Shown in pieces: positions 1 through 5,611 of a stretch of DNA of 7,104 nucleotides (position 1 is its first letter; every line of letters starts with the position of its first letter). The notes beneath the pieces are model-generated. The model did no database searches. It was not told the origin of the DNA and saw only the letters and a list, made by a program, of their open reading frames with translations. This stretch comes from Methanosphaera sp. (lineage in GTDB: Archaea > Methanobacteriota > Methanobacteria > Methanobacteriales > Methanobacteriaceae): contig DUHK01000125.1 of assembly GCA_013330915.1 (NCBI GenBank), positions 1 through 7,104 on the forward strand, given 5' to 3'. The translations under genes were made by a program, and so were the position numbers.

Positions 1-1182
1 CAAATAATAAAATTTAATGAAGATTTTGAAGTTGAAAATGTTGAATGTGAATGCGGTTCAACAGACTTTGAGATACAATCCAACAACAGTGGAATATGCA
101 GATTGGAGCTTATCAAATATCTTCCGCTGGGAGGAGAGTATCTTCTTAAACGTTCACAGCTTACCAAGTATAGTGTTGAGGCTTATCGTTCAATAATCAA
201 GGTGATGAAACAGGAAAAAAGAGGTTTGGTAAAAAGTGTAACTGTTATCGCCAAGGTCAAGGACGAGAAAACTGGAAAATGGGTAAGTAAAAAAGCAAAT
301 ATTGATTATGCTGATGAATCCAATTATGAACTTGAGTTACGTAAAAGGTATGGTTCAAACGTTAGAATCGAACTGCTTCAGTTTAACCATAAGAAACCTT
401 CACTTATCAATGATAAATACGTTCAAAACGCATTGGCAATAGCTTATCTTCAGTATTCTGAAAATATTGTAAATCAGAACATTGATGACATAATTCCATT
501 ACACATCAAAAATCTTGAAAAAATCAACCTCTACAAGAAGTTGTTGGAAGAAGCCAGAAACGATGCCAGTAAATTGGCAAGAGAAGCTGATGAACGTTTA
601 GAGCTAGAAGAAGAATTGAAATATATCAAACTTAAAAAGAACAACTTAATGAATAAAGACAGGGTTTTAGACCGTGAACTTAGGGAAGACCTTGAAAAGA
701 AAATTGAAATCAAAAAGCACTTTTATACCGAAACTCCTAAAACCCTGCTTTTATGGGATATATTCAAGTACTACCTGACAACTACGGAAAGCAGAAGAAA
801 CAATTATTCAGGACCTTTCCCGAACCTCAGACCAACTCTGGATTCCAACCAGATTAAGGTATTCGAGTACGTTTTTCCCAAAGATGTTGTGAATCTGCTT
901 CTGGATTATGAGGAAAACATCGCCTCATTAGGTCATATGAAAGAAACCATTCACTACAAGTCAGAACTGGAAACCAAAATAAAAAACCTGCACTTGAAAC
1001 CTAATCAGGAAGCAATAGGTGCAGTAGCTTTACATAACAAATGTAATATCTCATTAAACAAGGCAGCAGACTTATTACATGTGTCTCATGATGAAGCCGT
1101 AACCGAAAAGAACAATCTTAAAAAGATTGAAAAACCAACTACCAAAAAGGCAAAAAAATTCTTGGAACTAATAAATAAATGA
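1..1182 (+). CDS. Unrecognised protein, 5' end outside the window: Cys cluster, coiled coil, TFB-like C-terminus
   Basis: The reading frame is open from base 1 to the TGA at 1180-1182 (393 codons), so the gene starts upstream. The TTG at 103 is not a convincing start: the 34 codons before it read as protein, with no Shine-Dalgarno site. I do not recognise the family. Visible parts, numbered from the first codon in the window: a cysteine cluster, C16-E-C18-G-S with C33, resembling half of a zinc ribbon but lacking the second CxxC; a mixed charged/hydrophobic region (about 75-130); a strongly charged helical stretch (about 174-239), likely coiled coil; and a C-terminal helical segment (about 337-375, EAIGAVALHNKCNISLNKAA) resembling the last helices of a TFB/TFIIB cyclin fold or a generic HTH. 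The tail is lysine-rich. A nucleic-acid-binding role is inference. The next gene starts within or just after this gene's end, which suggests co-transcription. Confidence 0.75.
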   Translation, partial: QIIKFNEDFEVENVECECGSTDFEIQSNNSGICRLELIKYLPLGGEYLLKRSQLTKYSVEAYRSIIKVMKQEKRGLVKSVTVIAKVKDEKTGKWVSKKANIDYADESNYELELRKRYGSNVRIELLQFNHKKPSLINDKYVQNALAIAYLQYSENIVNQNIDDIIPLHIKNLEKINLYKKLLEEARNDASKLAREADERLELEEELKYIKLKKNNLMNKDRVLDRELREDLEKKIEIKKHFYTETPKTLLLWDIFKYYLTTTESRRNNYSGPFPNLRPTLDSNQIKVFEYVFPKDVVNLLLDYEENIASLGHMKETIHYKSELETKIKNLHLKPNQEAIGAVALHNKCNISLNKAADLLHVSHDEAVTEKNNLKKIEKPTTKKAKKFLELINK

Positions 1183-1196
1183 TATGGGATGATTTT

Positions 1197-1667
1197 ATGA
1201 GTTCAAAAGTACATGTGAATAAACCATTGTCATCCAAGCTGATTATAGAAATTTTGGATGAAAATCCGGATCTTGAAGTGATAAATTGCCCATTGAGTTT
1301 ATATGAAAGAACTTCCGAAATATATTTGGATGCCTTAAGTGAACTTGGTATCAGAATTAATGTGATTGAAAGCAGAGGTCGTCCGAAAAAATATGATGAT
1401 GCTTTGAAAGATTCTATCAATGAAATGATTGCTTCAGGATTGTCCATTAAAACAATTGCTTCAAGATTAAACATTGACACGAAAACCGTGTATTACCTAA
1501 AGAAAGACAAACTTAAACAAGGTCCTAAATCCAAATACTCGGATAAGGTAAAAAAAGAAATTGTTGAAATGAAGAATGAGGGAACGCCTGTAACAAAAAT
1601 TTCCGAAAAGTTAAATATTCCTGTCAGAACAATATATTATATTCTAAAGAAAAATAGGGAAAAATAA
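1197..1667 (+). CDS. Small DNA-binding protein: DUF1699-like N-terminus plus two tandem resolvase-type HTH units
   Basis: The protein has 156 residues from the ATG at 1197. That start is chosen because GGGATGAT (1186-1193), close to the methanogen GGTGAT signal, lies 3 nt before it. An alternative ATG at 1179 adds six residues (MIWDDF) and overlaps the upstream stop as ATGA, so coupled translation from there is possible. Residues 14-58 (LEVINCPLSLYERTSEIYLD and what follows) resemble the DUF1699 family of methanogens; this is from memory and tentative. Two homologous units follow, residues 61-105 and 109-153. Each opens with a basic GRPKKY or GPKSKY stretch and then a helix-turn-helix of the type at the C-terminus of Hin-like serine recombinases (SIKTIASRLNIDTKTVYYLK; VTKISEKLNIPVRTIYYILK). 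No recombinase catalytic domain is present, so this is probably a transcription regulator. It lies 18 nt upstream of the transferase gene, likely in one operon; its target is unknown. Confidence 0.8.
   Translation: MSSKVHVNKPLSSKLIIEILDENPDLEVINCPLSLYERTSEIYLDALSELGIRINVIESRGRPKKYDDALKDSINEMIASGLSIKTIASRLNIDTKTVYYLKKDKLKQGPKSKYSDKVKKEIVEMKNEGTPVTKISEKLNIPVRTIYYILKKNREK
1377..1511 (+). repeat. Intragenic protein repeat, unit 1 of 2 (HTH unit)
   Basis: This codes residues 61-105 of the HTH protein. Aligned without gaps to unit 2 (1521-1655), 17 of 45 residues are identical by my count, including the opening G, the KY pair, the I-x-E-M core, the G of the turn, L-N-I, and T-x-Y-Y. The DNA itself has diverged, so the duplication is old. 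Confidence 0.75.
1521..1655 (+). repeat. Intragenic protein repeat, unit 2 of 2 (HTH unit)
   Basis: This codes residues 109-153 of the HTH protein and aligns gap-free with the unit at 1377-1511. It keeps the recognition-helix pattern (LNIPVRTIYYI against LNIDTKTVYYL). The two units are separated by only three residues, so the protein could hold two adjacent DNA half-sites as a monomer. Confidence 0.75.
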
Positions 1668-1685
1668 AAAATGGGGATGTGTTAA

Positions 1686-2639
1686 ATGAATTCAACACAA
1701 TTATTGCTAATTTCTGGTTTTTGTGGAATTATAGCTTTTTTAATTACATTTTTATCCATGCCCACATTAATTAGAAGATTAAAAAAGGCCGAAATTGTTG
1801 GTAAGGACATTCATAAACTCTCCCAACCGGAAGTTGCGGAAATGGGTGGTATCGGAATACTGCTCGGTTTTGCAATATCCATCATGGTTGGAGTATATCT
1901 GTGTCCTCAATGGCAGTCACAGTTAACGATTACTCTGATAGTAATCCTCCTTACAGGTATTATTGGAATGGTTGATGATTTGATAATGTTATCTTCCAAG
2001 GAAAAATTAATCCTGTTGTGGATTGCTGGACTTCCAATTATGTGGGTAACTCCCCCTAATGTAAGTATTGTTTATATGCTGTTAATTCCTGTAGCCGTTA
2101 CAATTGCATCCAACTTGACAAACATGCTTGCAGGATTAAACGGTATTGAAACCGGATTAGGGATAATCGCAATGACATCCCTGACATTGTCCTGTATTAT
2201 TATGAACAAGTATGATGTAGCGATAATATCATTTTCCATGCTGGGTGCTTTGGTTGCATTCCTGTTCTATAACAAGTATCCGGCCAATGTATTTCCGGGG
2301 GATGTTGGTACTTTAATTATAGGTGCCTGTATTGCTATAATAGCGTTCATAGGCAGGGTTAAAATCATTGCATTTATTGTTTTAATACCTAACATAATTG
2401 ATGGTCTGTTAAAATTCTATAGTGCCGGAATGATGGAACGTCAAAATTTCAAACCTACAGAGGTTAATGAAGATGGCCATCTTGTTGTTCCAGCCACGGG
2501 ATTCAAATCCCTGATAAGATCAGTACTTAAAAAACCTATGCAGGAAAAACATGTTGTTTACATTATCTGGGCCATAGGATTGATATTCGGATTAGTGGGT
2601 ATTCTTGTAGCTTACTTTGCTAAAGGAACCATAATCTGA
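1686..2639 (+). CDS. Glycosyltransferase family 4 (MraY/WecA/GPT superfamily) sugar-1-phosphate transferase
   Basis: This 317-residue integral membrane protein should transfer a sugar-1-phosphate, probably GlcNAc-1-P, from a UDP-sugar to a polyprenyl (dolichyl) phosphate at the cytoplasmic face of the membrane. That is the first lipid-linked step in N-glycan or other envelope polymer synthesis. Family motifs are in order: AEMGGIGIL at 51-59; the catalytic aspartate pair MVDDL (D97, D98); NLTNMLAGLNGIE at 143-155; and NVFPGDVGT at 201-209 with D206, matching the F-x-GD segment of MraY, WecA and GPT. A hydrophilic loop with EDGHLVVP (262-269) takes the place of the substrate-recognition loop. 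About ten hydrophobic segments and the length fit the family. The NxxN-LAGxNGxE and loop pattern looks closer to eukaryotic/archaeal GPT (archaeal AglH-type) than to bacterial MraY. A pseudomurein-precursor role is the alternative. The start ATG follows GGGGATGTG (1673-1681). The stop codon abuts the stop of the convergent pilin gene. Confidence 0.9.
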   Translation: MNSTQLLLISGFCGIIAFLITFLSMPTLIRRLKKAEIVGKDIHKLSQPEVAEMGGIGILLGFAISIMVGVYLCPQWQSQLTITLIVILLTGIIGMVDDLIMLSSKEKLILLWIAGLPIMWVTPPNVSIVYMLLIPVAVTIASNLTNMLAGLNGIETGLGIIAMTSLTLSCIIMNKYDVAIISFSMLGALVAFLFYNKYPANVFPGDVGTLIIGACIAIIAFIGRVKIIAFIVLIPNIIDGLLKFYSAGMMERQNFKPTEVNEDGHLVVPATGFKSLIRSVLKKPMQEKHVVYIIWAIGLIFGLVGILVAYFAKGTII

Positions 2640-3110
2640 TTATGACCACCTAACTTTTTTTGTTTTTATGTTATAATTTTCTGATTTGACATTTTCATAA
2701 AATAAATCTGCATTTTCCTGGTTAAATGTTTCCGCCACCGTTTTTCTAATGTAATAATTTACCCTTTGTGAAATTATTTCCTTTTGATTAAGTGTCAAAT
2801 AATTGTTTGAAGATAATTGTGCCTGTAGAAATATAACCTCCTCTTCCTGGCTCATGTTTATTTTAATTATTTTTATTTCTACGGGATAAAGCAGTTGAGG
2901 GTGGTTTATTGCATAATTGTTAACTGTATCATTGTAATACATCGCATATGAATTCTTATCCACCCCTATTTGAGCGCCTGTGTGTGCTGCCGCCAAGATG
3001 ATGTTTTTTTCAGATTGAGTGTTGAGTGTCTGAATTGTCGACATCAGGATTATGATAATTATGCCCATAATTAAAATATATTCTAATGTAATTTGTCCAT
3101 TATTATTCAT
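2640..3110 (-). CDS. Class III signal peptide (DUF361-type) archaeal pilin-like protein
   Basis: The protein has 156 residues. The N-terminus MNNNGQITLEYILIMGIIII is a typical archaeal class III prepilin signal: a short polar leader, cleavage expected between G5 and Q6 by an EppA-type prepilin peptidase, then Q-I-T-L-E-Y matching QxSxEY with the conserved Glu at +5 and Tyr at +6, then a hydrophobic helix to about residue 26. The mature part is polar, has two N-glycosylation sequons (NDT in YYNDTVNN and NMS in KINMSQEE), and ends in a basic tail. It should be inserted in the membrane and assembled into, or act as a minor subunit of, a type IV pilus-like filament. It is the second gene of a two-pilin unit, 40 nt after its partner. 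No clear Shine-Dalgarno site precedes the ATG, and no prepilin peptidase or assembly ATPase lies in the window. Its last bases abut the stop of the transferase gene on the other strand. Confidence 0.85.
   Translation of the reverse strand: MNNNGQITLEYILIMGIIIIILMSTIQTLNTQSEKNIILAAAHTGAQIGVDKNSYAMYYNDTVNNYAINHPQLLYPVEIKIIKINMSQEEEVIFLQAQLSSNNYLTLNQKEIISQRVNYYIRKTVAETFNQENADLFYENVKSENYNIKTKKVRWS
2655..2667 (+). terminator. Oligo-T terminator candidate for the 1-2639 gene run
   Basis: T7-G-T5 on the + strand begins 16 nt past the transferase stop. Archaeal RNA polymerase can terminate at oligo-T without a hairpin. The tract lies inside the coding end of the opposite-strand pilin gene, where it encodes the lysine-rich NIKTKK stretch. 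Confidence 0.5.
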
Positions 3111-3150
3111 AATATTTTATAGAGAAGTATGTGATTTAGTAGGTGTCTTT

Positions 3151-3564
3151 TTAATTATTTTTTGTTATGATTATTGTGTCGTTGTTATTGAAAAATTCAT
3201 ATACATATCCGGGTTTTAAATTATATTTTTTTGATTCGTTGATTATTTGAGGAGGAATTTCAGAATATATAACCTGATTGTGGGAATTTAAGTAAACTCC
3301 CGAGCCATTTATTTGAAGAATATATGTTTGGCTGTTGATTTTAGTGGGCAATTTGTATTTTCTGGAAAATCCGTTCCCCTTGGTATATACGTCCATGATT
3401 ACCTCATAAATGTCCATAACCGTTATTCGTGCCTGTCTCCTATTTTGTGTTTCTTCCATAGATGTATATTCCTGTATGGAATAGGAGATAATCATTGAAA
3501 ATATGATTATTAACACCATTAATGAAATGAACAATTCAATATTAAAAATTCCTTTTGAATCCAT
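3151..3564 (-). CDS. Pilin-like (type IV prepilin-type) small membrane protein
   Basis: The protein has 137 residues from the ATG at 3564. I prefer this start because it places MDSKG directly before IFNIELFISLMVLIII, a prepilin-type layout: a short basic leader ending in Gly, Glu at +5 of the mature protein, and one long hydrophobic helix (about residues 6-28). An in-frame ATG at 3612 would add 16 residues coded by promoter-like AT-rich DNA and would spoil the signal. The +1 residue is Ile rather than the Gln of strict class III signals, so processing by EppA is less certain than for the neighbour. The exported part (about 29-137) is probably mostly beta with three sequons (NGS, NES, NDT). 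It lies 40 nt upstream of the second pilin-like gene on the same strand, and the two probably form one transcript and one filament or pseudopilus. A TATA-like box sits so close upstream that the mRNA may be nearly leaderless. Confidence 0.75.
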   Translation of the reverse strand: MDSKGIFNIELFISLMVLIIIFSMIISYSIQEYTSMEETQNRRQARITVMDIYEVIMDVYTKGNGFSRKYKLPTKINSQTYILQINGSGVYLNSHNQVIYSEIPPQIINESKKYNLKPGYVYEFFNNNDTIIITKNN

Positions 3565-3641
3565 AATTATCATTCTTTTTATTATTTTATATATATGTTT
3601 AATAATAATCATTATATATTATAAATAATATATAATATAAA
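3565..3641. promoter_or_regulatory. Divergent promoter region between pilin and THUMP-like genes
   Basis: These 77 nt are almost pure A+T. On the - strand a TATA-like ATATATATAAAAT (about 3597-3585) sits some 25 nt from the pilin start. On the + strand TATATATTATAAATA (about 3613-3627) is placed to start transcription near 3640. No clear BRE or operator can be told apart in such AT-rich DNA. Confidence 0.45.
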
Positions 3642-4211
3642 TTGAAAATTATATACATTGTTCATGGAGTGAATGAAAATATTATGAAAAGTAAAAAACA
3701 AAAATCTAAGGAGATACTGTTAAAATTTAAAAAAACTCAAACACCAAAGGAACTTGACGAAAATTTATACCAATTTGAAAGGCAGCTCAAGGAAGTTGAT
3801 GTGAATTACTACCTTAAAGAATCAGAAAATCCTTTCATATACTTTATAGAAAACGATAAACCAGAAGAACTGATAAAACAGTTGGAAGTTAATGAAGAGT
3901 ATTGTATCCTCCCTGTAATCTGTGTAATTAACAACATGAACTACATTACAAGCACAATCCTAAGAAAAATCAGACATAAACTATGTTATAAGGATACGTT
4001 TAAAATAAATTGTCACATGGACACATACTGCATATCACAAACGAAGGAAAGTATGGAAAACGAACTGACAAAAAGATTAGAAAATATAATAAAAATAGAA
4101 AATAGTGCAAACAATCCTGTTTGGACCATTAATTTATATGTTGTAGGAGACATTACAGCAATAAACATCAAAAACACTAAAAACAATAGGATAAGTAATG
4201 TCTGGACTTAA
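3642..4211 (+). CDS. Small protein with THUMP-like C-terminal half, probable RNA-binding
   Basis: The protein has 189 residues from a TTG at 3642. The alternative is an ATG at 3684, giving 175 residues, with GGAGTGA 11 nt upstream. I keep the TTG because KIIYIV would supply the first beta strand of the N-terminal ferredoxin-like domain that accompanies THUMP. After it come a helical Lys/Glu-rich stretch, then NPFIYFIEND and EELIKQLEV (about 63-83). Residues about 100-176 follow the THUMP pattern: a helix (ITSTILRKIRHKL), a strand FKINCHMD, a polar turn, a helix ESMENELTKRLENI, and paired strands WTINLYVV and ITAINI. THUMP domains bind the tRNA acceptor end in modification enzymes. No catalytic domain is present, which fits stand-alone THUMP proteins (COG1818/TAN1-like), thought to present tRNA to a partner. 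The resemblance is by eye only. It converges with an MnmC-like methyltransferase gene, 19 nt apart. Confidence 0.65.
   Translation: MKIIYIVHGVNENIMKSKKQKSKEILLKFKKTQTPKELDENLYQFERQLKEVDVNYYLKESENPFIYFIENDKPEELIKQLEVNEEYCILPVICVINNMNYITSTILRKIRHKLCYKDTFKINCHMDTYCISQTKESMENELTKRLENIIKIENSANNPVWTINLYVVGDITAINIKNTKNNRISNVWT
4170..4183 (-). terminator. Paired T5 runs, terminator candidate for the MnmC-like gene
   Basis: Read on the - strand, T5 runs at 4183-4179 and 4174-4170 lie 48-61 nt past the MnmC-like stop codon, inside the 3' end of the convergent THUMP-like gene (its Lys/Asn codons, NIKNTKNN). Weak evidence, given the base composition. Confidence 0.3.
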
Positions 4212-4239
4212 TTAAATAGTCCTTACCTATTTATTTTTT
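4204..4239 (+). terminator. Hairpin plus oligo-T terminator candidate
   Basis: GGACT (4204-4208) and AGTCC (4218-4222) form a 5-bp stem with a 9-nt loop that contains the stop codon of the THUMP-like gene. TTTTTT follows at 4234-4239. The T run is the complement of the last two lysine codons of the MnmC-like gene on the other strand. The hairpin is short and may be chance; the T run is the more telling part. Confidence 0.4.
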
Positions 4240-5433
4240 ACTCAACAAATCATGCAGATTATCCTTTAATGTTATGATCTGATCCCTGCTGCTAAGGTTA
4301 GGGTCAATATTCAGAAGGTTCATAATTCTTTCATCATCCAATGAATCGAATCCCATCTCCTGAACGTATGATACCAACTTGTTTCTTAGGTTAACATCTT
4401 CAATCACATTCGGATCCAAACCAAGGTATCTTGGTAACTTACTGGATGACGGGAAAGTCGTTTTACCCCTGCTGAGTCTGCGCTGATTCAGCCTTCTTTC
4501 TATGATTGTCTGATAATTGTCGTTAAGGTAAGGATCAAGATACGGAATTCCCACATCACTCAATGCGATTACTTTAACATCACTAAATGATAAAGGCACA
4601 TCAATCAAATCAGGAGATCTTGATGCTACCGTTCCCCCACTTCTATGGAATTTAGGTCCCTCACCTATATGCAATCCCACATCAACAAAGGCTGATCTTA
4701 CCGGGCTTGCCGCAGTGTATGTAAGAATTAATGCGGTAGGAGTTAAAAAGTTTTTTAATCTTGAAAAGAAATCCACAGTATACAGTTCAGGACATTTTGC
4801 TGGACTGAAAGGATCTAAAAATACGGCATCATATTCCTTGTCATCACAATCTTTAATGTATTCCCTTGCATCACATATGTGAATGTTTATTGTCACGTTA
4901 GGAGGAATATTACTTAATACCTTGTTAAACTGTAAATGACCCTTTTCTATCAGATAAGATTCTATAGCCTTTTTAACATATTGGTGTGACTCGCATATAT
5001 CCGGTATAAACAACGTTGTTGCCAGAGTTTCCAGGGAAGATTCCACCATGTCAACTTCTATCTGGACATCAACATCCTTAAGGTAATCCAGCAGTGCGGA
5101 AACATTGTATCCTATACCACTACAAATATCCAATATCTTTACGACAGGACTGTTTTGAGCCTTTTCCAGAATCTTTGATGGTATGACAAATTTTTCGAAG
5201 GCTTCAGTTCTGGCACCAAATGTACTGTGCAAGGTTTCTGATTCATCACCTCTCTTGTCAGACAGTAGCGTAAATGAACCATCCTCCGTTTGAATTAAAA
5301 ACCCTAATATTTCTTCTCTAAACAAATCTCTAGCATCCTTATGACCAACAGCTTCCAATTCAAAAACTTCATGAATCAGCTCCTTGTTACGAGAGTTAAT
5401 TTCCAAATTTGATGCTTCTTCTTCCAGACTCAT
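4231..5433 (-). CDS. MnmC/MnmD-family (DUF752) SAM-dependent tRNA wobble-uridine methyltransferase, with C-terminal extension
   Basis: The protein has 400 residues. The N-terminal signature of the family is present: DGSFTLLSDKRGDESETLHS then FGARTEAFEKFV (51-83). Then come the Rossmann SAM-binding motif ILDICSGIGYN (100-110), an acidic strand DMVES (128-132), and DPFSPAKCPELYTVDFFSRL (207-226), which matches the LDxFxPxKNPxxW segment of bacterial MnmC near the active site. TYTAASPVRSAFVDVGLHI (238-256) completes the core. In bacteria this domain methylates the aminomethyl group at C5 of U34 to give mnm5(s2)U. No oxidase domain is fused, as in stand-alone MnmD. The archaeal substrate is uncertain. 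Residues about 290-400 extend past the core with an Arg-rich patch (ERRLNQRRLSRGK, 312-324) and a helical acidic end; tRNA contact is inference. GGTGGA (5442-5437) lies 3 nt before the ATG and fixes the start. Its tail meets the THUMP-like gene. Confidence 0.88.
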   Translation of the reverse strand: MSLEEEASNLEINSRNKELIHEVFELEAVGHKDARDLFREEILGFLIQTEDGSFTLLSDKRGDESETLHSTFGARTEAFEKFVIPSKILEKAQNSPVVKILDICSGIGYNVSALLDYLKDVDVQIEVDMVESSLETLATTLFIPDICESHQYVKKAIESYLIEKGHLQFNKVLSNIPPNVTINIHICDAREYIKDCDDKEYDAVFLDPFSPAKCPELYTVDFFSRLKNFLTPTALILTYTAASPVRSAFVDVGLHIGEGPKFHRSGGTVASRSPDLIDVPLSFSDVKVIALSDVGIPYLDPYLNDNYQTIIERRLNQRRLSRGKTTFPSSSKLPRYLGLDPNVIEDVNLRNKLVSYVQEMGFDSLDDERIMNLLNIDPNLSSRDQIITLKDNLHDLLSKK

Positions 5434-5436
5434 ATG

Positions 5437-5442
5437 TCCACC
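5437..5442 (-). promoter_or_regulatory. Ribosome binding site of the MnmC-like gene
   Basis: GGTGGA on the - strand, 3 nt before the ATG at 5433. It matches the anti-Shine-Dalgarno complement AGGAGGTGAT in part and decides the start. Confidence 0.65.
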
Positions 5443-5601
5443 ATGTCATTTTAAAATAAAAAAAATTCATCCGAAAAATCTTTACTAAAAGATTATTAAT
5501 TATTATATATTTATTTAACATTCAAATATAATAAATATTTACAATATTTATGGTTATTAGTAACATTATTAATTAGGTAACAAACAAATACTATATATAT
5601 T
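5443..5601. promoter_or_regulatory. Divergent intergenic region with TATA-like boxes and a TTAG(G)TAAC repeat
   Basis: This very AT-rich region separates the MnmC-like gene (-) from the anchored surface protein gene (+). On the - strand AAATATATAATAA (about 5514-5502) could drive the methyltransferase with a leader of about 50 nt. On the + strand AAATATAATAAATATTTA (5524-5541) is a TATA candidate for the surface protein. Between it and the + gene, TTAGTAAC (5557-5564) and TTAGGTAAC (5573-5581) form an imperfect direct repeat about 16 nt apart. The first copy is part of GTTATTAGTAAC, which has GTTA/TAAC palindromic arms. An operator function is only a guess. Confidence 0.4.
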
Positions 5602-5608
5602 AGGTGAT
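5602..5608 (+). promoter_or_regulatory. Ribosome binding site of the anchored surface protein gene
   Basis: AGGTGAT, 3 nt before the ATG at 5612, matches the complement of the methanogen 16S rRNA 3' end over all seven bases. It is the strongest such site in the window. Confidence 0.8.
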
Positions 5609-5611
5609 AAA

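Noticed and set aside
103..105. TTG as the start of the first gene
   Set aside because: The frame is open to base 1, the upstream codons include a structured CxCGS ... C cluster, and no Shine-Dalgarno site is present, so the gene is taken as truncated by the window.
531..713. Open frame of 60 codons on the - strand, Ser/Leu/Phe-rich
   Set aside because: It is the complement of the Lys/Glu-rich coiled coil of the first gene; the composition is what an antisense of such a stretch gives.
1139..1480. Open frame of 113 codons on the - strand
   Set aside because: It lies opposite the HTH gene and the end of the first gene, which have clear motifs; no ribosome binding site and no domain pattern.
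1377..1655. Tandem HTH units as the remnant of a serine recombinase or IS element
   Set aside because: No catalytic serine domain, terminal inverted repeats or broken frame; the gene is intact and fits in an operon.
3313..3498. Open frame of 61 codons on the + strand
   Set aside because: It lies wholly opposite the pilin-like gene, whose prepilin signal is convincing.
3565..3612. Sixteen-residue N-terminal extension of the pilin-like gene, from the ATG at 3612
   Set aside because: It would be coded by the TATA-like promoter DNA and would separate the MDSKG leader from the N-terminus, breaking the prepilin layout.
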